From Treponema sp. (GTDB taxonomy: Bacteria > Spirochaetota > Spirochaetia > Treponematales > Breznakiellaceae), in contig JAISPY010000001.1 of assembly GCA_031274565.1 (NCBI GenBank), positions 1 through 8,450 of the forward strand: 8,450 nt of DNA, written 5' to 3'. Positions 1 through 5,907 of this stretch are shown one piece after another. How positions within the stretch are numbered: the first letter of the stretch is position 1; each line of letters begins with the position of its first letter. The notes under the pieces were generated by a model. The model was not told where the DNA came from. It saw nothing but the letters and a program-made list of their open reading frames with translations, and did not search any database. Position numbers and translations under genes: made by a program.

Positions 1-172
1 GGCCATGCTACGGTATTCGAGGTCGATATAGAGGCCCTGGCCTTTATCTTCGCCAGCCGGATGCCCATAGCCAGTATGGAAAGCCGTATTCCCTTGATGG
101 TCTCCCGGATATTGGGGCCATCATACTGGTCTGGATAACCGATTCTTTCATAAGCAGGACATAACCCGCTTG

Positions 173-194
173 ACGTGTATTTAACGTGTATTTA
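173..194. repeat. 11-bp perfect tandem duplication
   Basis: ACGTGTATTTA occurs twice head to tail (173-183, 184-194). Eleven is not a multiple of three, so if the region is coding the duplication shifts the frame. Replication slippage is the likely origin. Confidence 0.85.
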
Positions 195-209
195 TTATAG
201 CTATATTGG

Positions 210-225
210 TATTGTTTAGACAATA
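210..225. repeat. Hairpin-forming inverted repeat
   Basis: TATTGT-TTAG-ACAATA: 6-bp arms with a 4-base loop. It lies just inside the first codons of the minus-strand frame that starts at 232. It could be an operator or a recombinase-binding arm, but nothing decides this. Confidence 0.4.
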
Positions 226-235
226 ACGACATATT

Positions 236-245
236 GCCATATGGC
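236..245. repeat. 10-bp perfect palindrome
   Basis: GCCATATGGC is fully self-complementary and sits 4 bp upstream of the ATG at 232 (minus). It could be an operator for that gene. A 10-bp palindrome in AT-rich DNA can also arise by chance. Confidence 0.35.
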
Positions 246-310
246 GTAAGTCATGGTAATATAAGTAATTATTGGTACTATAACAACGTAGCTTGCTGGG
301 GAAGCAGAGC

Positions 311-362
311 CTCAAAATCTACTGAGGGCAACCTCGTGAGAGTTCAAGTCTCTCCGCCGGCA
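311..362 (+). tRNA. 3' half of tRNA-Leu(CAA), 5' half missing
   Basis: The sequence folds as the second half of a class II tRNA. The anticodon loop is CTCAAAA (311-317) with anticodon CAA at 313-315. The 3' anticodon strand TCTAC is 318-322. The long variable arm has stem GAGG/CCTC (324-327 with 332-335) around a GCAA loop. The T arm has a perfect GAGAG/CTCTC stem (338-342 with 350-354) around TTCAAGT. The acceptor strand CGCCGGC is 355-361, with discriminator A362. The CTCAAAA loop, long variable arm and acceptor strand are those of bacterial leucine tRNAs. No acceptor 5' strand (GCCGGCG), D arm or 5' anticodon strand (GTAGA) precedes it, so it cannot give a functional tRNA. A break exactly at the anticodon loop is typical of the att scar left when an integrating element recombines into a tRNA gene. 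Confidence 0.75.
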
Positions 363-418
363 TTCTCATTCCTTCGTACTATAAACCCATCATCCCGGCC
401 CTGATGGCTCCAAAGATC

Positions 419-490
419 AAAACCGATGACTTTGCCCTGCTAGTATCCCCAGGAGGAGCTTGAACCACATAACGCCAAATCGGTTTTTTT
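419..490 (+). repeat. Long-loop inverted repeat followed by a T7 tract
   Basis: AAAACCGAT (419-427) is exactly complementary to ATCGGTTTT (479-487), with 51 bases between, and the right arm runs into seven T (484-490). It could be a terminator or attenuator-like structure upstream of the decayed gene at 529. The large loop makes this weak. A 19-codon ORF (404-463) lies across the left arm, but nothing supports its translation. Confidence 0.3.
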
Positions 491-511
491 GACGATATAG
501 CTACAGCCCGA

Positions 512-520
512 GAGGAAGGG
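512..520 (+). promoter_or_regulatory. Ribosome binding site of the decayed gene
   Basis: GAGGAAGGG lies 8 bases before the ATG at 529. This fixes the ancestral start of the pseudogene, which otherwise looks like three unrelated small ORFs. Confidence 0.55.
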
Positions 521-528
521 AGTATTTT

Positions 529-1060
529 ATGCAGAAAAAAGTATTGCTCATTTCTTCAGTTATTTTATTTTTTTTATGGTTCTATTAACTTATTTATGTA
601 CAGAATCAGCAAGAGAAAATAAAAGAGGAAGTAGCTTGTCAGAAAATGGAATACTTTACGAATCGTTATTTTAGGTTTGTTGAAAAAGTTAAGATCGATA
701 CTGGCTATGAGGGAATGTCGGTTTTTGTGTCGTTTATTCCCGAAGTGGGTTCTTTCCCAATATAAAGAAGCAATATATCAAAGCATTGCGTATCATGCCT
801 TACAAATCGTAAACTTTTTCCCAGAAGTTCATCATTTTGATTATATCGTTTTATGGGATGACTATTCAAAACAAGAGGTTCTGACTTTAGCGATTGATGA
901 AGATGCTATAAAGAGGTTGGCTGATATATAGTATGGAAAATATGTGAACCATAATAGCGGCTTTGAGACATCATTCAAAAAGGTCTTCTCTTCGATTGTG
1001 GAAACAGAAGAATCTCGATCTTGGAGGGATGTACTGGATACCTATTCCAATATCCCCTAA
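529..1060 (+). pseudogene. Decayed gene for an N-terminally anchored protein of unknown function
   Basis: Seen: from the ATG at 529 the frame reads MQKKVLLISSVILFFLWFY, a hydrophobic anchor or signal segment, then meets TAA at 586-588. The same frame continues as LIYVQNQQEKIKEE and on through KVKIDTGYEGMSVFVSFIP up to PEVGSFPI, with a second TAA at 763-765. Just before that the natural reading moves to the next frame: YKEAIYQSIAYHALQ, FFPEVHHFDYIVLWDDYSKQ. That frame hits TAG at 929-931 and resumes as YGKYVNHNSGFETSFKK until TAA at 1058-1060. Repairing the two stops and one frameshift gives about 176 residues: a membrane anchor, a short charged linker and an extracytoplasmic domain. I do not recognise the family. 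It is much richer in A and T than uvrC and lies in an accessory flank, suggesting acquisition then loss. The open frame 677-931 alone starts with out-of-frame residues and should not be annotated as a gene. Sequencing errors could mimic this, but three would be needed. Confidence 0.7.
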
Positions 1061-1090
1061 TTGCTTTGGATAACAAAAGACAAATACCTC

Positions 1091-1109
1091 CTCCCGGCAA
1101 AGCCGGGGG
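1091..1109. terminator. GC-rich hairpin between convergent units
   Basis: CCCGGC (1093-1098) pairs with GCCGGG (1102-1107) around an AAA loop. Two more pairs (1091-1109, and 1092-1108 as a T-G wobble) make an 8-bp stem. On the plus strand it is followed by TTTACCTCTTTT, a mixed T tract. It sits between the end of the plus-strand pseudogene and the stop of minus-strand uvrC at 1152. The U tract after it on the minus strand is poor, so it suits the plus strand better. Confidence 0.5.
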
Positions 1110-1151
1110 TTTACCTCTTTTAATTAACCAGGATTGGAGTCTCAAAGCAAC

Positions 1152-3194
1152 TTAGGGTTCGGCTGTTTCCTCAGCATAATCAGATGCGGCTTCTGCGGCT
1201 ACTACTGCCCCGATCGATAGGTTCCGCTCTGCGGGGGTCCCTGGTTTCCCGGAAGATAGCTTACGCAAACGGGTCTTCCCTGCTGCCTGGTCCTCCAGCG
1301 CCAAGGCTGCGGCCGCCCGGACCGTCCGGGCTTGGTCCTCACTGAGTATGCAGGATCCTGCCAGGTCGTGAGGGTCTGCCGCGGCTATGGCCGCGAGGGT
1401 CCCGTAGGTTTTCATAATCGCCGCGGCCCGTTGAGGACCAATGCCTTCTACCGATTCCAGGATAGGGAAGCAAAGGTCAGCTGAACGCAGCCGCTGATTA
1501 AAAGCAGTGGCAAACCGGTGGGTCTCGTCTCGCAGGAATTGCAGAACCTTGAGGGCCTCCGAGCGTTTAGAAAGCCGTATGGGCGCGGCAGTATGGGGAA
1601 GCCAGAGTTCCTCATCCCGCTTGGCAAGGCCCACCACCGCACAATCCAGCCCCAGTTCATCGAGCACGGCCTTGGCCGCGTTCACTTGCCCGATGCCGCC
1701 GTCAATAAGCACCAGATCCGGCAGTTCTTTTCCTTCCCGGAGCAGCCGGGCATAGCGGCGCTGCACCGCTTCCCGCATGGCTGCGAAATCGTCCACCACC
1801 CCTACCACGGTACGGAGCTTGAAGTACCGGTAGTTCTTCCGGTCCGGCCTGCCGTTCTTGAAGGAAATAAGCGAGGCTACCGGGTGTCTGCCGTTGAGTT
1901 GGGCAATGTCAAAGCCTTCGATCCGTTCCGGTCTTCGTTTAAGCCCCAGAACCTGAACCAGTTCGTCCAGCGCAGGTCCTGCGCCCCGCTCCTTGAGTCG
2001 GAGCCGGAGGTCCTCCCGGGCGTTTTGCCGGGCCATGGCCAGTATGGCCCAGTGCCGGCGTGCGGATGCAGGTTCCGCTGGGGAAGGCTGCTCCGCAACG
2101 GAACGCATTTCCGGCTCATACCCGAATTGCCCAAGGAACCAGCGGCGGAGGCCCTGGAAACACGGGCCCGCCTCCGGCTCAGGGGTTTCGCTCCGAGGCG
2201 TCTCGATCCAGGGAGCCAGGTAGATATGCGGCGGGGGCAGCCGGTCCACCGTATAATAGGCCGCGGCAAAGGTTTCCAGGGATTCCTCCTCAGAAGCCGC
2301 AGAGCAGGTACGGAACAGTTCCCGGCCAATCATCTTGCCCCCCCGCATGGAAAAGACCGTAAAGGTGCTTAGAATCCCCTCGCTTGCCCAGGCAATATAA
2401 TCCCGGCCTTCAGGATCGAAGTCTACCAAGGAGTTACTCTTTCCGGCTATCTCCTCCAGGGCCTTAATCATGTCCCGAAACTGAACCGCCCGCTCAAAGC
2501 GCAGGGCCGCGGCTTCCTGGTGCATCTGGGCGCTCAGGTCCATGATAAGGGATTCGGTAGCTTCCCCGCACCCAAGCTCTCCGGAAAGCAGCAGCCGGAT
2601 CCGCTCCACATGAACCTGGTATGCTTCTTGACTGATTTTATCACTGCAGGGCGCCAGGCAGCGGCCAATATGGTAATACATGCATGGTCCCCTCCGTTTC
2701 CGCAAGACCCGGCACTTCCGCAGGGGAAAGAGCTTATCAATACCCTCCAAGAGCATATCCACTGCCTGCACCTGGGGAAAGGGGCCGAAATAATGGGAGG
2801 CGTCTGCGATAAGCTGACGGGTCTTGAACACCCGGGGGAACGGCTCCGCAGTGATCCGGATAACCGGGTAGGTCTTGCCGTCCTTGAGGTTGATGTTGTA
2901 TTTCGGGGTATGTTGCTTGATGAGGGTGTTTTCCAGGAGCAGCGCCTCGTATTCATTCGCCACGATGATGGTTTCGATGCTTCGGGCATGGCGCAAGAGG
3001 GCCGCGGTCTTGGCGTCCTTGGCCCCGGAGAAATAGGACTTGAGCCGGTTCCGTAATACCCGGGCCTTACCCACGTACATAATACGGTTTTCTTCATCCC
3101 GCCAGAGGTATACCCCCGGCGCTCCAGGGGCTTCAAGGGCCGCGGCTTTGAGGGCGCTATAATTTTCTGAAAACCCTGCTAGGTTCATTGCCAT
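1152..3194 (-). CDS. uvrC: UvrABC system protein C (excinuclease subunit)
   Basis: UvrC is recruited to the UvrB-DNA complex during cytoplasmic nucleotide excision repair and makes both cuts, 3' then 5' of the lesion. Visible domains: the GIY-YIG nuclease for the 3' cut (about 24-105; GVY at 27-29, YVGKA at 40-44); four cysteines C161, C171, C179 and C183, at the place where E. coli UvrC binds an iron-sulfur cluster; the UVR coiled-coil helix that contacts UvrB (about 214-250); the RNase H-like nuclease for the 5' cut (D429 in GFDIAQLNG, D498 in LIDGG, H559 in DETHRFA); and a helix-hairpin-helix (VEGIGPQRAAAI, 582-593). At 680 residues it is longer than the 610 of E. coli. The excess is a Pro/Glu-rich stretch near 331-380 and an Ala-rich tail after about 631. 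The start at 3194 (MAMNLAG) has only a weak ribosome site, and the ATG at 3188 is possible. A TATACT -10-like box lies at 3258-3263 (minus), without a good -35. The gene looks intact. Confidence 0.97.
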   Translation of the reverse strand: MAMNLAGFSENYSALKAAALEAPGAPGVYLWRDEENRIMYVGKARVLRNRLKSYFSGAKDAKTAALLRHARSIETIIVANEYEALLLENTLIKQHTPKYNINLKDGKTYPVIRITAEPFPRVFKTRQLIADASHYFGPFPQVQAVDMLLEGIDKLFPLRKCRVLRKRRGPCMYYHIGRCLAPCSDKISQEAYQVHVERIRLLLSGELGCGEATESLIMDLSAQMHQEAAALRFERAVQFRDMIKALEEIAGKSNSLVDFDPEGRDYIAWASEGILSTFTVFSMRGGKMIGRELFRTCSAASEEESLETFAAAYYTVDRLPPPHIYLAPWIETPRSETPEPEAGPCFQGLRRWFLGQFGYEPEMRSVAEQPSPAEPASARRHWAILAMARQNAREDLRLRLKERGAGPALDELVQVLGLKRRPERIEGFDIAQLNGRHPVASLISFKNGRPDRKNYRYFKLRTVVGVVDDFAAMREAVQRRYARLLREGKELPDLVLIDGGIGQVNAAKAVLDELGLDCAVVGLAKRDEELWLPHTAAPIRLSKRSEALKVLQFLRDETHRFATAFNQRLRSADLCFPILESVEGIGPQRAAAIMKTYGTLAAIAAADPHDLAGSCILSEDQARTVRAAAALALEDQAAGKTRLRKLSSGKPGTPAERNLSIGAVVAAEAASDYAEETAEP

Positions 3195-3346
3195 TTCTAC
3201 CGATAAAAAAAGAGCAGGAGTGATTTTTTACAACATACTCACGGCTCCTCTGGATTGAGTATAGTCTAAAAAAGGGAAAAAAGCATCAAGTGCAATTATC
3301 GGTAAAACCAGCTATGAACGTAACTATAAACCTACAGAACCTAAGG

Positions 3347-4966
3347 ATGAAAACGGTACTTCCTGACCGCTTGATCAGGGTGATCCTGTATACCCTGGCG
3401 CTGATCTCCGCGCCACTCTACGGGGCAGGGGAGAAAACCCTGCTCATCGGTGCCGGGGCAAGCTGGAATATGGTAGAAAACCGTATGGGCATCACGGAAA
3501 TATCCTCCATACGACCCTATCCGGTATTGATTCTTTCTTCGGCCCTGCGATCAGACGCTGATGCGGCTCTGGATATGGACCTGTCCTTCGATGAAGGGGA
3601 TCCCAAGGGTTTTGCCGATCAGATGGGTCATTATCAGGTCAAGACCGCGGAAGGACTTACGGTGGCAGACCGGCGTTTTGCCCGGATCGGGATGGGCGCG
3701 GCCCTCTTTTCAGGCGCCCGGTTGAGTGACGCCGCAACAGAAGCCCCGTTGATAATCACCCCGCAGCAAGGGGCCTTGTTTGCGCCGGGCCGGATCATTC
3801 GAGATTTTACCATAGCGTTTTGGCTCTTTCCTATGCACCTGGAGAATGGAGAGCAAATTCTATCCTGGATAGCCACTAAGCAGCCTAGTGAGGGGGATGC
3901 TACGTTGCAGCGGATCCAGTGTACGGCTTTCAAAAACCGGCTCCAATGGACCTTTCAGGATTTTTTCTACCTTACCGCCGAGACGTCCCGGGTAAGCATC
4001 GTTCTGGAGGGTTCCATTCCCTTGATTCCGAAGACCTGGAGCCATCACCTCATCCGCTTTGACGCGGATACCGGACTCCTGGAATACCTGGTCAACGGCG
4101 CTCCTGAAGCAATCGCCTATGCCACCGCAGGAGGCAAAGAAGGGGGTCAGATCTACTATCCCCGAATCGGCCAATCGGGGCGTCTTACCCTGGGGGGAAG
4201 TTTCATGGGGATGCTGGATGAGTTAAAATTCTACCACCGCTTTGTCACGAATCCGGTTATCCGTAAATACCCCGTTCAAGGGGGACGGATGGAAACCCGG
4301 TCCATAGACCTGGGGGAACCTAATACGAGCATCCTGATGCTTGAAGTCTCCGGAGGAAGAACCTCCAACTCAGGGGGTATGATCCGGAATGAACGTACCG
4401 AACAGGGGGGATTCCGGTTTTCCGATGATTCGGCGCTCCAGTTTTTTATCCGTACCACAGACGTTCCGTACCGGTGGACCGGTACCGATGTTTCTCCTGA
4501 ATCAGACTGGCAGCTCGTGTTTCCGGGGACCCCGCTGACCGGAGTCCGTGGGAGATTTGTCCAGATCGCGGCGGTGTTTTATCCCAGCGGAGATGGCGAG
4601 ACGAGTCCGTACCTGGACGCAATCCGCATACACTACCTGCCTGATGAGCCGCCGCCACCACCGTCGATGCTCACCGCGATTGCCCGGGATGGAGCGGTGG
4701 ATCTCTCCTGGCGACCGAGCAGTGACGGGGATGTAGCCGGGTATATGGTGTACTACGGTACTGCCGGGGGAGACTATTTTGGAGAAGGGGCGATCTTAGG
4801 GGCTTCCCCCATCAATGTGGGGAAACGTACGGCGATACGTATAGACGGCCTTAAAAATGGTACCCTGTACTATTTTGCAGTAGCCGCCTATGATCAGGTG
4901 GAACCGGCACATATAGGGGCCTTTTCCCGGGAAACTTCGGCGCGGCCCTTAAGGATGGTTGAATGA
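3347..4966 (+). CDS. Exported LamG-like and fibronectin type III domain protein
   Basis: Likely a surface or periplasmic protein that binds carbohydrate or protein; its ligand cannot be told from sequence. From the ATG at 3347, MKTVLPDRLIRVILYTLALI is a signal peptide with likely cleavage near APLYGA/GEK. A concanavalin A/LamG-like beta-sandwich follows (about residues 75-300): FTIAFWLFPM, WSHHLIRFDADTGLLEYLVN and LDELKFYHR are the classic strands and the final LDEL signature. A linker and a second beta-rich region (about 310-430) come next. After a PPPPP hinge there is a C-terminal FN3 domain (about 440-535: VDLSWRPSSDGDVAGYMVYY, LKNGTLYYFAVAAYD). The frame is open from a GTG at 3290 (558 residues) with another ATG at 3314. 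I prefer 3347 because it puts the charged n-region directly before the hydrophobic core, though its AAGG abuts the start codon. The stop overlaps the next gene's start by ATGA, implying translational coupling. It is divergent from uvrC. Confidence 0.8.
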   Translation: MKTVLPDRLIRVILYTLALISAPLYGAGEKTLLIGAGASWNMVENRMGITEISSIRPYPVLILSSALRSDADAALDMDLSFDEGDPKGFADQMGHYQVKTAEGLTVADRRFARIGMGAALFSGARLSDAATEAPLIITPQQGALFAPGRIIRDFTIAFWLFPMHLENGEQILSWIATKQPSEGDATLQRIQCTAFKNRLQWTFQDFFYLTAETSRVSIVLEGSIPLIPKTWSHHLIRFDADTGLLEYLVNGAPEAIAYATAGGKEGGQIYYPRIGQSGRLTLGGSFMGMLDELKFYHRFVTNPVIRKYPVQGGRMETRSIDLGEPNTSILMLEVSGGRTSNSGGMIRNERTEQGGFRFSDDSALQFFIRTTDVPYRWTGTDVSPESDWQLVFPGTPLTGVRGRFVQIAAVFYPSGDGETSPYLDAIRIHYLPDEPPPPPSMLTAIARDGAVDLSWRPSSDGDVAGYMVYYGTAGGDYFGEGAILGASPINVGKRTAIRIDGLKNGTLYYFAVAAYDQVEPAHIGAFSRETSARPLRMVE

Positions 4967-5685
4967 GTCCAGTGGATAGTGGGCCCGAGAACGGCGAGAC
5001 CCTCCAGGACCTCACGGTGATGGCTCAGGACTACTTCCGCCAGGGGAAGTTCTTAGAAGCCTTGCAAGTCTTTACGCGAGTACTGAAGCGGGACCCGCAG
5101 TATGTACCGGCCTACAATGGGCTGGGAACTATCTATGGGGCTTTACAGAAACCTGCTCAGGCGTGTACGCTTTTCCGTCGGGGCCTGGCCCTCGATCCGG
5201 ATAATGCGGCGCTGCACTACAACTATGGGATGGTATTAGCGGCTCAGGGAAAGCTTGGGCCTGCCGCAGCCGCATACCAGGAGGCCCTCCGGTGCAGGCC
5301 CGATTGGTATAAACCGGCGAACCGACTTAGCATGATCCGCTGCAAGCAGGGCCGGTATGCGAATGCTCTGGAGGTCTTAAACGCTATCCTGAAATACCAT
5401 CCCGATAACGCCGAGATTCAGAACACCATACAGCAGGTGTTAGCAAAACAGGAAGCCGCTCGCCAAGCCGCTCAAGAAAATAAAAAAGAAGTCCCGCTCA
5501 TGGACACCAACTGGGATGTGAAGACGGAATCTACCGTCATGGTAGATTTGCTCAAATATCTGGTAGTCTTAGCCGAATACCTTCCGGAAGCTGAGCGGGA
5601 ACGCTTTATGAAAAGTGATACCGCCGCGAGTGTCTATCAGATCATGGGATCCGTTTCCACCTCCAGCGCTCATTCCACCCTGTAA
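4963..5685 (+). CDS. Tetratricopeptide repeat protein
   Basis: Probably a scaffold or adaptor working with the exported protein encoded just upstream; no enzymatic motif is present. The 240 residues contain about four TPR helical pairs (about 15-48, 49-82, 83-116, 117-150). The typical spacing shows in AQDYFRQGKFLEALQVFTRV, the YNGLGTIYGAL segment, LHYNYGMVLAAQGKLGPAAA and YANALEVLNAILKYHPDNAE. A lysine/glutamine-rich link (about 158-178) leads to a separate helical C-terminal part (about 188-228), whose family I do not recognise. No signal peptide or membrane segment is evident, so it is probably cytoplasmic unless exported another way. Its ATG at 4963 overlaps the upstream TGA, so it should be translated with that gene. 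A 24-codon in-frame stretch follows the stop (5686-5757); I see no reason to treat it as part of the protein. Confidence 0.85.
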   Translation: MSPVDSGPENGETLQDLTVMAQDYFRQGKFLEALQVFTRVLKRDPQYVPAYNGLGTIYGALQKPAQACTLFRRGLALDPDNAALHYNYGMVLAAQGKLGPAAAAYQEALRCRPDWYKPANRLSMIRCKQGRYANALEVLNAILKYHPDNAEIQNTIQQVLAKQEAARQAAQENKKEVPLMDTNWDVKTESTVMVDLLKYLVVLAEYLPEAERERFMKSDTAASVYQIMGSVSTSSAHSTL

Positions 5686-5907
5686 CAGTTCTGCGTCGTC
5701 TATCCAGCCTCTAGCCCCGAACAAGTCCGACTTATGTTCCGCAGAGGAAGGGCGTAAGAAAAATGCGGGAGGCCCAGGGAATTCCCGGTTCAGCAGGGTT
5801 TCCGTCGCTTGGGGGACGGTAACCTATGCTCCCGCATCAGCCGTTCTACCCGCTGTACCTGGAGCAGCGCCGCAGAACGCGTACGCCGTATCCTCCCTAA
5901 ACTACGT
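5686..5907. other. Convergent intergenic gap with short coding-like fragments
   Basis: No intact gene is supported here. It holds a perfect palindrome GGGAATTCCC (5777-5786) and a weak 5-bp hairpin CCGTC/GACGG (5802-5806 with 5815-5819). Neither has a T tract, so no clear terminator separates the TPR gene from the NifA-type gene. On the minus strand a short frame ending at TGA 5790-5792 reads LLQVQRVERLMREHRL, loosely like the helix-turn-helix part of IS3-family OrfB transposases. It has no start codon of its own and no continuation into the catalytic core, so at most it is a remnant. Confidence 0.35.

Larger units (their letters stand above)
1..232 (-). pseudogene. Broken reading frame at the window edge, unidentified
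   Basis: Seen: an ATG at 232 (minus) opens a frame beginning MSLLSKQYQY. As it stands the frame stops at 44, and its second half (GRPSREYGFPYW) does not look like natural protein. An 11-bp exact tandem repeat (173-183 and 184-194) lies inside it. Removing one copy joins the start to another frame that stays open to position 1 and reads more naturally, including CPAYERIGYPDQYDGPNIRE and then TIKGIRLSILAMG. The region around GPNIRETIKGIR is faintly like the interdomain part of tyrosine recombinases, which would suit the nearby tRNA half, but the N-terminus would be too short, so this is speculation. Competing reading: plus-strand codons 1-138, ending at TAA 136-138, could be the C-terminus of a protein ending GPSYWSG. 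The drop in GC right of about 140 would fit that. The two readings exclude each other. Confidence 0.3.

Noticed and set aside
1..138. Plus-strand C-terminal fragment ending GPSYWSG
   Set aside because: It is possible, and the GC drop after about 140 fits, but codon first-position statistics slightly favour the minus frame. Kept only as an alternative.
404..463. Small ORF MAPKIKTDDFALLVSPGGA
   Set aside because: Nineteen codons with no convincing ribosome site. It overlaps an inverted repeat and has no recognisable relatives.
677..931. 84-codon ORF as an independent gene
   Set aside because: Its first ~28 residues are an out-of-frame reading of the pseudogene (the natural frame there gives KVKIDTGYEGMSVF), and it has no ribosome site.
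1518..2372. 284-codon plus-strand ORF, with others at 2520-3056 and 1993-2362
   Set aside because: All are shadows of uvrC in GC-rich DNA; the minus frame has every UvrC catalytic motif.
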